Shown: one piece after another, positions 23,616 to 32,449 of the stretch
Numbering within the stretch: the first letter of the stretch is position 1
How the letters are laid out: the number at the start of each line of letters is the position of its first letter
Source: Streptomyces sp. R28
GTDB taxonomy: Bacteria > Actinomycetota > Actinomycetes > Streptomycetales > Streptomycetaceae
Assembly: GCF_041052385.1 (NCBI RefSeq)
Contig: NZ_CP163439.1
Span: 2,283,001 to 2,347,000 of the forward strand
Direction: 5' to 3'
DNA length: 64,000 nucleotides
Notes under the pieces: model-generated
The model's database searches: none
Seen by the model: the letters and a program-made list of their open reading frames with translations, nothing else
Told to the model about the DNA's origin: nothing
Program-made: the position numbers and the translations under genes

Positions 23616-24086
23616 TCAGAAGTCGACGCGCGCCTCGTCGTCCACCCTCCCCACCGCCTCCTGGCCGAAGGCTTTCTCGTAGGCGCGGCGGACCTCCTCG
23701 ATCTTCCGGTCGCTGCTCAGCGCCTGCGTCTGCGGATAGAGCAGGATCAACTCGTACGACCGCTCCTTCTCGATCGTGCCGTTCGCGTCCCGCCACTGCC
23801 CGCGCCCGGCCTGGATCGTGAGCCCGTCCGGGAAGTCCGGCGTGACCTCCTTGTCGACGAACGCCATGAACTGCCTGTCGGTGACGGCCGGACCGCCGTC
23901 GGGGCGCGCGGTGCCGAAGAACAGCTGCGTCTCGATGTACGGCTCCCCCCGGGACGGCGCAAAGGACGCGGCCGGTGTCGGTGAGGTGCCGTCGTCGAGG
24001 GTGGCGTAAGCGGTCGGCGCGCCGACGGCCAGCAGCAGACCGGCCACCGCGAAGGCGGCCCGGGTACGGGTGAGTTGCACGTTCAT
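23616..24086 (-). CDS. Secreted DUF3574 protein
   Basis: A 156-residue protein. A signal peptide covers about residues 1-29 (hydrophobic AFAVAGLLLAVGAPTAYA). The mature domain matches DUF3574: ETQLFFGTARPDGGPAVTD, then FMAFVDKEVTPDFPDGLTI, GRGQWRD and EKERSYELILLYP. Family function is unknown; it is exported and small, with a ferredoxin-like look. The start is ATG 24086, with only a weak AGG upstream. It follows the ABC ATPase gene with 30 bp between, but no functional link is evident. Confidence 0.85.
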   Translation of the reverse strand: MNVQLTRTRAAFAVAGLLLAVGAPTAYATLDDGTSPTPAASFAPSRGEPYIETQLFFGTARPDGGPAVTDRQFMAFVDKEVTPDFPDGLTIQAGRGQWRDANGTIEKERSYELILLYPQTQALSSDRKIEEVRRAYEKAFGQEAVGRVDDEARVDF

Positions 24087-24116
24087 GCGCCCATACGTAC
24101 CTGTATCCGACGAACT

Positions 24117-25466
24117 TCACTCCTCCAGATCGGGCAATCGCGCCGGCGCCGGGCAGATGCGTTCGCCGTGCTGGTCGAAGACGAACAGGTGGGCGAGGTC
24201 GACGAGGAGGGGGACCTGCATCCCGTGGCGGAAGTCGATGTCGGGCGTGGTGCGGACGATGAGGTCACCGGGGAGGCGGCCCTCGGGCGGAGCCGGATCG
24301 GGGGCGGCGTCGCCCGGCTGGTCGAGGACCACCACCGGCCCGGCGCGCAGGCCACCCGCGCGTTCCCGGAGGCGGTCCAGGACCGTGCCGTCCCGGCCTC
24401 CCCCACGGCGACGGCGCCGCGTGGGCCGGGCCGCGACGCGCGGCGCTTCGAGGTCGGGTACGACCGCGGGGCGGGAGCCGGTGTTGAAGTGGACGAGGAC
24501 CTCGTGCCCCTGGAACTCGACATGCTCGACCAGGCCGGTGATGTGCACCTCACCGGGACGGGCCGCGGAGGGTTTGGCGATGCGGACCGCCTCGGAGCGC
24601 AGACCCACGATGACCTCGCGGCCCTGCTGGACGCGGAGCAACTGATGGTCCAGGGAGAGAGGTTCGGGCAGGCGCAGGTACTGCTTGCCGAGGCTGATGG
24701 TCATGGCGCCGTCGAGCGGGGCGCGTACGACGCCGCGCAGGAGGTTGATGCGCGGGGTGCCGATGAAGGCGGCGACGAAGACGTTGCGGGGCAGGGCGTA
24801 CACCGAGCGCGGGGTGCCGACCTGCTGGAGGACGCCGCCGCGCAGGACGGCGACCCGGTCGCCGAGCGACATCGCCTCGGCCTGGTCGTGGGTGACGTAC
24901 ACCGTGGTGACGCCCAGCTTCCGGGTGAGGCCGGAGATCTCCGCGCGCAGGTAGTTGCGGAGCTTGGCGTCGAGGTTGGACAGCGGCTCGTCCATCAGGA
25001 ACGCGGTGGGGTGGCGGGCGATGGCCCGGCCCATGGCCACGCGCTGGCGTTCGCCGCCGGAGAGCTGGGCGGGGAAGCGGTCGAGGAGGTCCTCGATGCC
25101 CAGCATGCGGGCGGTGGCGTCCACGCGCGGGCGCGGGTCCGCGCCGGGGGCCTCGATGCGCAGTGGGAAGCCGATGTTGTCGCGGCTGGTCATGCTCGGG
25201 TAGAGGGCGAAGTTCTGGAAGACCATCGCCATGTGCCGGGCGGCGGGCAGCAGGTCGTTGGCGTACTCGCCGTCCAGCAGCAACTCGCCCTCGTCGATCT
25301 CCTCCAGGCCGGCGATCATCCTGAGGACGGTGGACTTGCCGCAGCCGGAGGGGCCGAGGAGGACGAGGAACTCGCCGGGCTCGATGTCCAGTGAGAGCCG
25401 GTCCACGACGCGGACGCCTCGCGTGTACGTCTTGCTCACGTCGTGCAGAGAGATGGCGCGTGTCAT
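24117..25466 (-). CDS. ABC transporter ATP-binding protein, MalK/UgpC type
   Basis: A 449-residue ATPase. The nucleotide-binding domain has Walker A GPSGCGKST, Q-loop VFQNFALYPSMT, signature LSGGERQRVAMGRA, Walker B FLMDEPLSNLDAK and the switch HDQAEAM. The C-terminal regulatory OB (TOBE) region begins around residue 235 but is interrupted by an arginine-rich, low-complexity insert (VAARPTRRRRRGGGRDGTVL, about residues 355-385). That insert is unusual for MalK/MsiK proteins. No permease or binding-protein gene is adjacent, so it may serve several distant carbohydrate importers like MsiK. The start is ATG 25466. Confidence 0.9.
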   Translation of the reverse strand: MTRAISLHDVSKTYTRGVRVVDRLSLDIEPGEFLVLLGPSGCGKSTVLRMIAGLEEIDEGELLLDGEYANDLLPAARHMAMVFQNFALYPSMTSRDNIGFPLRIEAPGADPRPRVDATARMLGIEDLLDRFPAQLSGGERQRVAMGRAIARHPTAFLMDEPLSNLDAKLRNYLRAEISGLTRKLGVTTVYVTHDQAEAMSLGDRVAVLRGGVLQQVGTPRSVYALPRNVFVAAFIGTPRINLLRGVVRAPLDGAMTISLGKQYLRLPEPLSLDHQLLRVQQGREVIVGLRSEAVRIAKPSAARPGEVHITGLVEHVEFQGHEVLVHFNTGSRPAVVPDLEAPRVAARPTRRRRRGGGRDGTVLDRLRERAGGLRAGPVVVLDQPGDAAPDPAPPEGRLPGDLIVRTTPDIDFRHGMQVPLLVDLAHLFVFDQHGERICPAPARLPDLEE

Positions 25467-25638
25467 GGCTGCTGCCCCCGAGGGCTGATTCAGGCGCTGG
25501 TGCTCCGCGGTCGGTACGCCTCGTGCGGGTCGTACGGGGCGTGTGGGTCACGGAAGCTAACGGAATGTATGCGGCCGGGGAAGAGACTGGACAGGACCGG
25601 ACGCTTGGGTCCAGCAAGTGAGAAGGCGACGCCCGGAT

Positions 25639-26565
25639 TCAGTGCGGGTCGAGCACCGGGAAGGGCCGGCCAGGCGCCTCGGGGAACGGGTCGAGCGTTT
25701 GGGCGGCCTGGGGCGCAGCCGGCCGCAGAGCTTCGGGGATCACCACCCGGGACGACTCGGGGGTCGCCGTCGCGGGCGGCTGGGAAATCCCCGTCCGAGA
25801 AGGCTCGGGAATCCCCGTCCTGGGCGGGTCCGGGGTCACCGTCCGGGGAGCGTCCGGGGTCACCGTCCGGGGAGCGTCCGGGGTCGCCGTCCGGGACCGC
25901 TCCGGGGTCGCCGTCCGGGGCGGCTCGCGGGTCGCGGTCAGATGGGCGAAGACCACCACGTTGCTGGTGTATCCCGTCCGCCGGCCGAACAGGCCACCAC
26001 AGGTGATCACGCGGAGTTCCGGGCGCCGGGTGGGGCCGTAGACCTCCTTGTCGGGGAAGCCAGCCTTGTCGTAGACCTTCACCCGGTCCACGGTGTACAC
26101 GGCGGTACGGCCGTCCGCGCGCCGCGCCTCGATCTTCTTGCCGCGCTTGACCGAGGCGAGCCCGGCGAACACGGCGGGACCGGTCCTGGTGTCACGGTGG
26201 CCGACGGCGATGGCGGTGCCGGGCTCGCCGGGAGTGGGGCCGCCCCGGTACCAGCCGACGATGTTCGGGTTGTCGACGGGCGGTGTCCCCAACTCCTGGT
26301 TCCCGTCGAGCCCGAGGCCCGTGATCGGGGCGTCGATGCCCAGGGCCTCGATACGCAGGGACGTCGGCCTGGAGCGCGGCAGGGGGCGGGGCGGCGGCGT
26401 CGGCTTGGCGGGGGCGGCAGCGTGGGCCTGGCCTGCGGTCGGCGTGCCATGTCCGTCGCACCGCACCACCACCATGACCAGGACGACGGTGAGCATGGCC
26501 GTCCTGGCCAGGCGGTAGGCGCGGGTCCGGTGCCAGGGCCTGCGTCTGCGCCTACGCGGCACCAT
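25639..26565 (-). CDS. Class F sortase with long repetitive C-terminal tail
   Basis: A 308-residue transpeptidase. An arginine-rich start and one membrane anchor (about residues 20-36) are followed by a proline-rich linker. The class F catalytic domain (about 68-210) has His123 in AIAVGHRDT, Cys189 in RVITCGG and Arg in GRRTGYTSNVVVFAHL. Class F enzymes normally stop soon after this strand; here about 97 more residues follow, mostly an octapeptide repeat of the type P-D-A-P-R-T-V-T encoded by 24-bp DNA repeats. The start ATG 26565 overlaps the putative substrate gene by 14 bp, so the two are cotranscribed. The enzyme would attach that protein to the envelope. Confidence 0.9.
   Translation of the reverse strand: MVPRRRRRRPWHRTRAYRLARTAMLTVVLVMVVVRCDGHGTPTAGQAHAAAPAKPTPPPRPLPRSRPTSLRIEALGIDAPITGLGLDGNQELGTPPVDNPNIVGWYRGGPTPGEPGTAIAVGHRDTRTGPAVFAGLASVKRGKKIEARRADGRTAVYTVDRVKVYDKAGFPDKEVYGPTRRPELRVITCGGLFGRRTGYTSNVVVFAHLTATREPPRTATPERSRTATPDAPRTVTPDAPRTVTPDPPRTGIPEPSRTGISQPPATATPESSRVVIPEALRPAAPQAAQTLDPFPEAPGRPFPVLDPH
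25783..25926. repeat. 24-bp tandem repeats inside sortase 3' region
   Basis: Six 24-bp units in frame. Units 25831-25854 and 25855-25878 (starting CGGGGTCACCGTCCGGGGAG) are identical; 25879-25902 and 25903-25926 differ by a few bases, and two more divergent units precede them. They encode the Pro/Thr/Arg octapeptides of the sortase tail. Copy number could vary between strains. Confidence 0.8.
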
Positions 26566-27202
26566 CGGGCCGCCGGCGGGTCCTGCGGACGTACGCGGTG
26601 CCACCGACGGCGACCAGACCCACGGCCGCCGCGGCGGTCACCGGTGCGTACGCGGCCGCGGTGTCGATGAGGCCGCCGCCGCCCGCGTGCACCCCGCCCT
26701 TCGGGTCGTGGTCGCCACGCCCCCATCCTTCGTTGTCGCCGTGGTCCTCGATGCGCCCCTGCGGGCCGCCCCTTCCCTCCCGCCTGTCGCCGCACTTGAC
26801 ACGGAAGAGCTTCCGCTTGGTGTTGGTGACGTCCACGGTCCAGGTGATCATGTATTGGCCGTCCGCCAGCCCCAGCAAATCGGTGTGACCGGCGCCCCCT
26901 GCGAGCTGGACGGTGCCGGTGACGGTAGCGGCGCTGGGCAGCGGAGGCTGCGGCGTGATGGTGTACTCGATCGAGGGGAGAGTGTCGAAGTTGACGGCAT
27001 CGAGGTAGAACCTGCAGACCACCGCCTCGTCATCCGGGGTGCCGTAGGGCATGCCCTCGCCGTGAATCCTGATGTCGCCGTTCGCCTGGGCCGTCGCCGT
27101 CGGCGCCGCCACCCACGACGCGCCCGCCGCGGCGAGGGCCGTGAGGACGACAGTGGCGCCCGCGCGGGCGCGGAACGTACGTGAGGGTGTCAGGGTCGGC
27201 AT
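26552..27202 (-). CDS. Exported surface protein, probable sortase substrate
   Basis: A 216-residue protein with a signal peptide (about 1-39, ending ATAQAN), a beta-rich mature domain with one cysteine pair (VVCRFYLDAVNF and FRVKCGD), then a Gly/Asp/Arg-rich linker. The C-terminus has the sorting-signal layout: a short Gly motif (DPKGGVHAGGGG), a hydrophobic helix (YAPVTAAAAVGLVAVGGTA) and a basic tail (YVRRTRRRPDGAA). There is no LPXTG. The adjacent overlapping class F sortase makes it the likely substrate. The start is ATG 27202 with GAGGAG upstream. Function of the exposed domain is unknown. Confidence 0.82.
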   Translation of the reverse strand: MPTLTPSRTFRARAGATVVLTALAAAGASWVAAPTATAQANGDIRIHGEGMPYGTPDDEAVVCRFYLDAVNFDTLPSIEYTITPQPPLPSAATVTGTVQLAGGAGHTDLLGLADGQYMITWTVDVTNTKRKLFRVKCGDRREGRGGPQGRIEDHGDNEGWGRGDHDPKGGVHAGGGGLIDTAAAYAPVTAAAAVGLVAVGGTAYVRRTRRRPDGAA

Positions 27203-27222
27203 GCGCGCTCCTCTGATTCAGA

Positions 27223-27240
27223 CGATTTTCATACAAATCG
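27223..27240. promoter_or_regulatory. AT-rich inverted repeat upstream of surface-protein gene
   Basis: CGATTT (27223-27228) and AAATCG (27235-27240) are perfect complements with a 6-nt spacer in an otherwise GC-rich region, 21-38 bp upstream of the ATG. It could be an operator overlapping the promoter or a small 5' leader hairpin. Confidence 0.35.
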
Positions 27241-27302
27241 CTCCTTCGCCTGACTCTCCGCTACGCGTACAGCGACTCGCCGTACCGATGTCCGGCGCGT
27301 CG

Positions 27303-28538
27303 TCAAAGATCACTCGTCCGGCGGAACCGGGAGCGCTTCGGCCGCTCCCGCGCGGCCGCTCCGGGCCCTTCGGGCCGCTTCGGGGTCCGTACGGCGATGC
27401 CCGCCGACAGCAACAGCAGCGCCCCCAGCATCACGAACGGCGCCGCCACCCCCGCGATGCCGGCGACCAGGCCCGCGGAGGCCGGTGCGGCCACCTGGCC
27501 GAGGCGGTTGCCGGTCAGGCGCAGGGCGAGGGCGGTGGAGCGGGCGCCGTCGGGGGCCGCCTGGACGACCGTCGTCATGGACAGCGGCTGGCCCACGCCG
27601 AGGCAGAAGCCCAGCACCGCCAGCATCAGGGCCAGCGCCCACACCGGCACCGGCAGCGCGATCCCGGCGCACAGCAGGGCCGCCAGCAGACAGGTCACGG
27701 TCAGCAGCAGGGTACGGCCGAGCAGCCGGAGCAGAGGCGTCAGGACCAGGCGGCACGCGATGGAGGCCGCCGCGCGCAGGCTCAGCAGGAGGCCGATCAC
27801 CGACGGCGCGATGCCCCGGTGCTCGCCGACCACCGGAAGGTAGGCGGTGAGGATGTCGGTCGCGGACAGCACGGCGAGGCTGATGAAGATGCCGGCGGGC
27901 ACGCCCCGGGCGCGCAGGATGCGCTGCACAGGGGCCCGTTCGCCTTGTTCCTTACGGGACTTGGACGCCGTACGGCTCTCTATGCGCCACAGCGAGGTGA
28001 GCGCGACCGCGCCGCCCGCGCCCGCCACCAGCAGGGCGAACGCGCTGGTGCCCGCCATGTCCCGGGCGCCGATCAGCGCGCCCGCGGCGATCGGGCCGAC
28101 CAGCTGGCCGAGGGAGGCGCCGATGGTGAAGTGGCCGAAGTTGCGGTCCTGTTCGTGCGGCGCGGACTGGCGGGCGACGAGCGACTGGGCACCGATGACG
28201 AAGCACAGGTGACCGAGGCCCATCACACCGCTCCAGACCGCCATCGCCCAGAGGGAGTCGGCGATGCCGCTCATCGCGCAGCCGCCCGATATCAGCACGA
28301 CCCCGACGGGCAGCAGCGGCGCACAGCGGCCGTGGTCGGTGCGGCGCCCCAGGGGGACGGCGGCGAACAGCGGGAGCAGGGCGTACACCCCCGCGATCAC
28401 ACCGATCGCCCGCTCGTCCGCGCCCAACGCCAGCGCCCGGTAGGAGACGGCGGGCCGGGCCATCGACACCGCCCCCTGCGCGAAGCTGAAGGCGATGACG
28501 AGGCGGAGCAGCCAGCCGCGGTTCCCACCGGGCGCCAT
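27303..28538 (-). CDS. MFS transporter
   Basis: A 411-residue, about 12-helix major facilitator. The first half has the loop 2-3 region AAVPLGRRTDHGRCAPLLPV and an acidic/polar motif near SLVARQSAPHEQDRNFGHFT; the second half has a VGQPLSMTTVVQAAPDGARS-type motif. A central basic loop (RIESRTASKSRKEQGERAPV) separates the halves. The layout resembles drug or sugar efflux permeases. The start is ATG 28538 with AGGAGG upstream. It lies 58 bp downstream of citM on the same strand, so cotranscription is possible. Substrate unknown. Confidence 0.88.
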   Translation of the reverse strand: MAPGGNRGWLLRLVIAFSFAQGAVSMARPAVSYRALALGADERAIGVIAGVYALLPLFAAVPLGRRTDHGRCAPLLPVGVVLISGGCAMSGIADSLWAMAVWSGVMGLGHLCFVIGAQSLVARQSAPHEQDRNFGHFTIGASLGQLVGPIAAGALIGARDMAGTSAFALLVAGAGGAVALTSLWRIESRTASKSRKEQGERAPVQRILRARGVPAGIFISLAVLSATDILTAYLPVVGEHRGIAPSVIGLLLSLRAAASIACRLVLTPLLRLLGRTLLLTVTCLLAALLCAGIALPVPVWALALMLAVLGFCLGVGQPLSMTTVVQAAPDGARSTALALRLTGNRLGQVAAPASAGLVAGIAGVAAPFVMLGALLLLSAGIAVRTPKRPEGPGAAARERPKRSRFRRTSDL

Positions 28539-28596
28539 GAACGTGTCCTCCTGGAAAGGTACGTGCGGATCGGATGCTTCAGAGGGCTGGGGCGGT

Positions 28597-30009
28597 TCAG
28601 ATGATGCCGAAGAGCATTCCCGCCGCGAGGATGATCAGGCAGGTGAGCGCCGCCCACTTCACCACGAACTTGGTGTGGTCGCCGAACTCCACCTTGGCCA
28701 TGCCGACCAGGACGTACACGGCCGGGACGAGCGGGCTCGACATGTGCAGCGGCTGGCCGACCAGGGAGGCGCGGGCCATCTCCAGCGGGGTGACGCCGTG
28801 CGCCGCGCCGGCCTCGGCGAGGACCGGGAGGACACCGAAGTAGAAGCCGTCGTTCGACATGAAGTAGGTGAGCGGGAGGCTCAGCAGACCGGTGACCAGG
28901 GCCATGTGCGGGCCCATGCCCTCGGGGATGACGTCGACCATCGAGCGGGCCATGTGGTCGACCATGCCGGTGCCCTGCAGGACGCCCGTGAAGACGGCGG
29001 CGGCGAAGACCATGCCGGAGACGTTCAGGACGTTGTCGGCGTGGGCGGCGAGCCGGGCCTTCTGGTCGGGGATGTGCGGGAAGTTCACGGTGAGCACGAG
29101 GGCGGCACCGAGGATGAACAGCACCGGGATCGGCAGCCACTCCATGATCATGGCGGTGAGCAGGACGACCGTGACCAGCGCGTTGAACCAGTACAGCTTG
29201 GGGCGCAGGGTGGCGCGGTTCGGGTCGAGGACCGTGAAGCGCTCCTCCTCCTCGTCCTCTGCGTCGGTACCGGAACCGGCGCCGCCGGTGGCCACGGGGG
29301 TCTTCGCGTCGCCGGAGCCGCCGGCGCCCACGAGAACCGTCTCGGACTCCTTGTCCTCGGCCTTCTCCTCGACCAGGACCTCGTCCAGCGTCAGCACACC
29401 GAGCCGCTTGCGCTCGCGCAGGCCCAGGAAGTACGAGAGGACGAAGACGCCCAGCAGGCCGACCAGCAGGGCCGGGATCATCGGGACGAAGATGTCGCTG
29501 GCGTCGAGCTTGAGCGCGGTGGCGGCGCGGGCGGTCGGGCCGCCCCACGGCAGGGTGTTCATCACGCCGTTGGCCATGGCGGCCACACCGGTCATCACGA
29601 CCAGGCTCATCTTCAGGCGCTTGTACAGCGGGTACATCGCCGAGACCGTGATCATGAAGGTGGTCGAGCCGTCGCCGTCGAGCGAGACGATCGCGGCGAG
29701 GATCGCCGTACCGACGACGATCCGCATCGGGTCAGCCTTGGCGAACTTCAGGATCCCCCGGACGATCGGGTCGAAGAGACCGACATCGATCATCACACCG
29801 AAGTAGACGATCGCGAACATGAGCATCGCCGCGGTGGGGGCGAGGCTCGTGACACCGTCGATGACGTAGTCACCGAGCTTGGCGCCCTTTCCGACGAAGA
29901 CGCAGAACAGTGCCGGAATCAGCACGAGCGCCGCGATCGGCGACATCTTCTTCATCATGATCAGGACCAGGAAGGTCGCGATCATGGCGAAGCCAAGGAT
30001 GGTCAGCAT
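28597..30009 (-). CDS. citM: CitMHS-family citrate (metal complex) transporter
   Basis: A 470-residue secondary transporter. The start MLTILGFAMIATFLVLIMMK, GDGSTTFMITVSAMYP, TLPWGGPTARAATALKLD and SNDGFYFGVLPVLAEAGAAH are characteristic of CitMHS proteins, which import citrate with Mg2+, Ca2+ or Fe3+. About 12 helices. A highly acidic cytoplasmic loop near residues 220-265 (including GTDAEDEEEERF) separates the halves. ATG 30009 gives the family-typical N-terminus; an upstream in-frame ATG (30081) is less likely. A specific metal preference is not readable; Streptomyces relatives act on Fe- or Ca-citrate. Confidence 0.9.
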   Translation of the reverse strand: MLTILGFAMIATFLVLIMMKKMSPIAALVLIPALFCVFVGKGAKLGDYVIDGVTSLAPTAAMLMFAIVYFGVMIDVGLFDPIVRGILKFAKADPMRIVVGTAILAAIVSLDGDGSTTFMITVSAMYPLYKRLKMSLVVMTGVAAMANGVMNTLPWGGPTARAATALKLDASDIFVPMIPALLVGLLGVFVLSYFLGLRERKRLGVLTLDEVLVEEKAEDKESETVLVGAGGSGDAKTPVATGGAGSGTDAEDEEEERFTVLDPNRATLRPKLYWFNALVTVVLLTAMIMEWLPIPVLFILGAALVLTVNFPHIPDQKARLAAHADNVLNVSGMVFAAAVFTGVLQGTGMVDHMARSMVDVIPEGMGPHMALVTGLLSLPLTYFMSNDGFYFGVLPVLAEAGAAHGVTPLEMARASLVGQPLHMSSPLVPAVYVLVGMAKVEFGDHTKFVVKWAALTCLIILAAGMLFGII

Positions 30010-30143
30010 GAGTGGATACCTAACGTTCGCCCTTGAACGACCCACCAGGGCCGGCGGTGGGACGACGTTAGGTCCGTTCAAACAGCCTTAACAAGACGTT
30101 GACATGCGAGCAATAAGCGCAAAACTCCAGGTCAGAGCTTTGC

Positions 30144-32396
30144 TCAGGTCAGAGCCGTGATCTTTTCGGCCACCGGGACCACTTCGACCGGCACCCCGTT
30201 GAGCACCGCGTTGCCCGACAGCGGGTCGAGCAGGCTGCCGTCGAGGAGCTGGTTGACGTTGACGCCGGGGGCGGCGGCGGCGTGGCTGAGGCGGGTACCG
30301 GGACGGTCGTGGCCCCAGCCGTGCGGCAGGCTCACCACGCCGGGGCGCACGCCGTCGGTGACCTCGGCGGGGGCGGTCACCTCTCCCCCGGCACCCTTGA
30401 GGCGTACGGCCGCCCCGTCGCGTACGCCGAGCCGCTCGGCGTCCTCGGGGTGGATGTGCAGGGTGCAGCGGTTGGTGCCGCCGGTGAGGGCGGGCACGTT
30501 GTGCATCCAGCTGTTGTTGGAGCGCAGATGGCGGCGGCCCACGAGGACGAGCCCGTCGGGCCGGTCCCGCAGCGCCTCACGGAGGCGGGGCAGATCGTCG
30601 GCGATGGGCCCCGGCAGCAGCTCGACCTTGCCGCTGGCGGTCTTCAGCGGCTGCGGCAGCCGGGACCGGAGCGGCCCGAGGTCGATGCCGTGCGGGTGGT
30701 CCAGCAGCTTCTGCAGGGTCAGGCCGTCGGGGCGGGCGCCGAAGCCGTCGCCGTACGGGCCGAGGCGCAGCATCATGTCGAGGCGCCGCTCGGGGCCGTT
30801 GACGCCGTCGAGCAGGCCGGCGAGCTCGTGGGGGTCACGCCCGTGGACGGGCGAGTGGGCTTCCTTGACGGCCTTGCCGAGGGTCTGGCCGATGACCAGG
30901 TCGTCGACCGCGGACGGATCGGCGCCGTGCATGCCGGTGGCGGCGAGGATCAGCCGGGCCAGAATCTCGGTCTCGGCCATGCGGCCCGGCTCCAGCGGCA
31001 CGGCGGGGCGGGTGTAGCGGACCTGGTTGCGGACAGCCAGGGTGTTGAAGGCGAAGTCGTGGTGCGGGCTCTGCGAGGGCGGGGGCGGTGGCAGCACGAC
31101 GTGGGCGTGGCGCGAGGTCTCGTTCAGGTACGGGTCGACGCTGACCATGAAGTCGAGGGAGCCGAGGGCCTTGTCGAGGCGGTCGCCGTCGGGGGCCGAC
31201 AGGACGGGGTTGGCGGCGACGGCGACGAGCGCCCGGATCGGCTCGCCCTCCTCGGTGGCGGTGTCGATCTCCTCGGCGAGCGCGGAGAGCGGCAGTTCCC
31301 CCTTCGCCTCGGGGTGCCGCCCGACCCGGGAGCGCCAGCGCCCGAGCGCGAAGCCGTGGCCGGGCCCCGCGGGGCGCGGCGTCCTGTCGGTGGCCGCCTG
31401 TGGGAAGAGGGCGCCGCCGGGGCTGTCGAGGTTGCCGGTGAGGATGTTCAGCACGTCGACCAGCCAGCTGGCCAGGGTGCCGTGCGGGACGGTGCAGCTG
31501 CCGATGCGGCCGTAGACGGCGGCGGTGGGGGCGGCGGCGAGTTCGCGGGCGAGGGTGCGGATCGTGCCGGCGTCCACGTCACAGGCGTCGGCGACGGCTT
31601 CGGGGGTGAAGTCCCGTACGGCGTCCCGGAGTTCGTCGATCCCCTGGAGGTGTGGGGTCAGCTCTCGCGGATCGGCGAGGCCTTCCTCGAAGAGCGCGTA
31701 CGCCATCGCGGCGAGCAGCAGCGCGTCCGTGCCGGGCCGGATCGCGATGTGCCGGTCGGCGAGTTTCGCGGTGCGGGTGCGGCGCGGGTCGATGACGGTG
31801 AGGGTGCCGCCGCGGGCCTTGAGCGCCTTCAGCTTGCCGGGGAAGTCGGGGGCGGTGCACAGGCTGCCGTTGGACTCCAGGGGATTGGCGCCGATCAGGA
31901 GCAGATGGTCGGTGTGGTCCAGGTCCGGCACGGGGATCGCGTTGGCGTCGCCGTAGAGCAGGCCGCTGGAGACGTGTTTGGGCATCTGGTCGACCGTGGA
32001 CGCGGTGAAGAGGCTGCGGGTGCGCAGGCCGGCGAGCAGCACCGTCGGGTAGAGGGCGCCGGCCATGGTGTGCACGTTGGGGTTGCCGAGCACGATGCCG
32101 ACCGCGTTCGGGCCGTACCGCTCGACGACGGGGCGGATACCGGCGGCGACCGCGTCGAAGGCCTCCTCCCAGGTGGCCTCGCGCAGCTCGCCGTCCTTGC
32201 GCACGAGCGGGGTGCGCAGCCGGTCGGGGTCGCCGTCGACGGCCCCGAAGGAGGCGCCCTTGGGGCAGATGAACCCCTTGCTGAACACGTCGTCGCGGTC
32301 ACCGCGGGCGCCGGTGACGTTCGTCCCCTCGATGGTGAGTGTGAGGCCGCAGGTGGCCTCACACAGGGGGCAGATGCGCAGTGCGGTGCGGGACAC
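30144..32396 (-). CDS. Molybdopterin-dependent oxidoreductase (formate dehydrogenase / nitrate reductase-like)
   Basis: A 750-residue enzyme. An N-terminal CPLCEATC motif with a fourth Cys in FICPKG binds [4Fe-4S]. The Mo-bis-MGD domains follow (LLIGANPLESNG, TVIDPRRTRTAKLADRHIAI, IRPGTDALLLAAMAY) and the C-terminal cap (NNSWMHNVPALTGGTNRCTL). No selenocysteine signal is seen, no Tat signal is present, so it is cytoplasmic. The start is GTG 32396 with GGGAGG upstream. No electron-transfer or cofactor-insertion partner lies adjacent, so the reaction and redox partner are uncertain. Expression may be controlled by the palindrome at 32450-32467. Confidence 0.9.
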   Translation of the reverse strand: MSRTALRICPLCEATCGLTLTIEGTNVTGARGDRDDVFSKGFICPKGASFGAVDGDPDRLRTPLVRKDGELREATWEEAFDAVAAGIRPVVERYGPNAVGIVLGNPNVHTMAGALYPTVLLAGLRTRSLFTASTVDQMPKHVSSGLLYGDANAIPVPDLDHTDHLLLIGANPLESNGSLCTAPDFPGKLKALKARGGTLTVIDPRRTRTAKLADRHIAIRPGTDALLLAAMAYALFEEGLADPRELTPHLQGIDELRDAVRDFTPEAVADACDVDAGTIRTLARELAAAPTAAVYGRIGSCTVPHGTLASWLVDVLNILTGNLDSPGGALFPQAATDRTPRPAGPGHGFALGRWRSRVGRHPEAKGELPLSALAEEIDTATEEGEPIRALVAVAANPVLSAPDGDRLDKALGSLDFMVSVDPYLNETSRHAHVVLPPPPPSQSPHHDFAFNTLAVRNQVRYTRPAVPLEPGRMAETEILARLILAATGMHGADPSAVDDLVIGQTLGKAVKEAHSPVHGRDPHELAGLLDGVNGPERRLDMMLRLGPYGDGFGARPDGLTLQKLLDHPHGIDLGPLRSRLPQPLKTASGKVELLPGPIADDLPRLREALRDRPDGLVLVGRRHLRSNNSWMHNVPALTGGTNRCTLHIHPEDAERLGVRDGAAVRLKGAGGEVTAPAEVTDGVRPGVVSLPHGWGHDRPGTRLSHAAAAPGVNVNQLLDGSLLDPLSGNAVLNGVPVEVVPVAEKITALT

Positions 32397-32449
32397 GGGT
32401 CCTCCCGGTGGGTGGCGTCGACGATGACGCACGGACGTGGGGTCGAGGA

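Noticed and set aside
25783..25926. CRISPR-like array from regularly spaced repeats
   Set aside because: The 24-bp units are contiguous with no spacers, lie inside a coding frame and encode octapeptides of the sortase tail.
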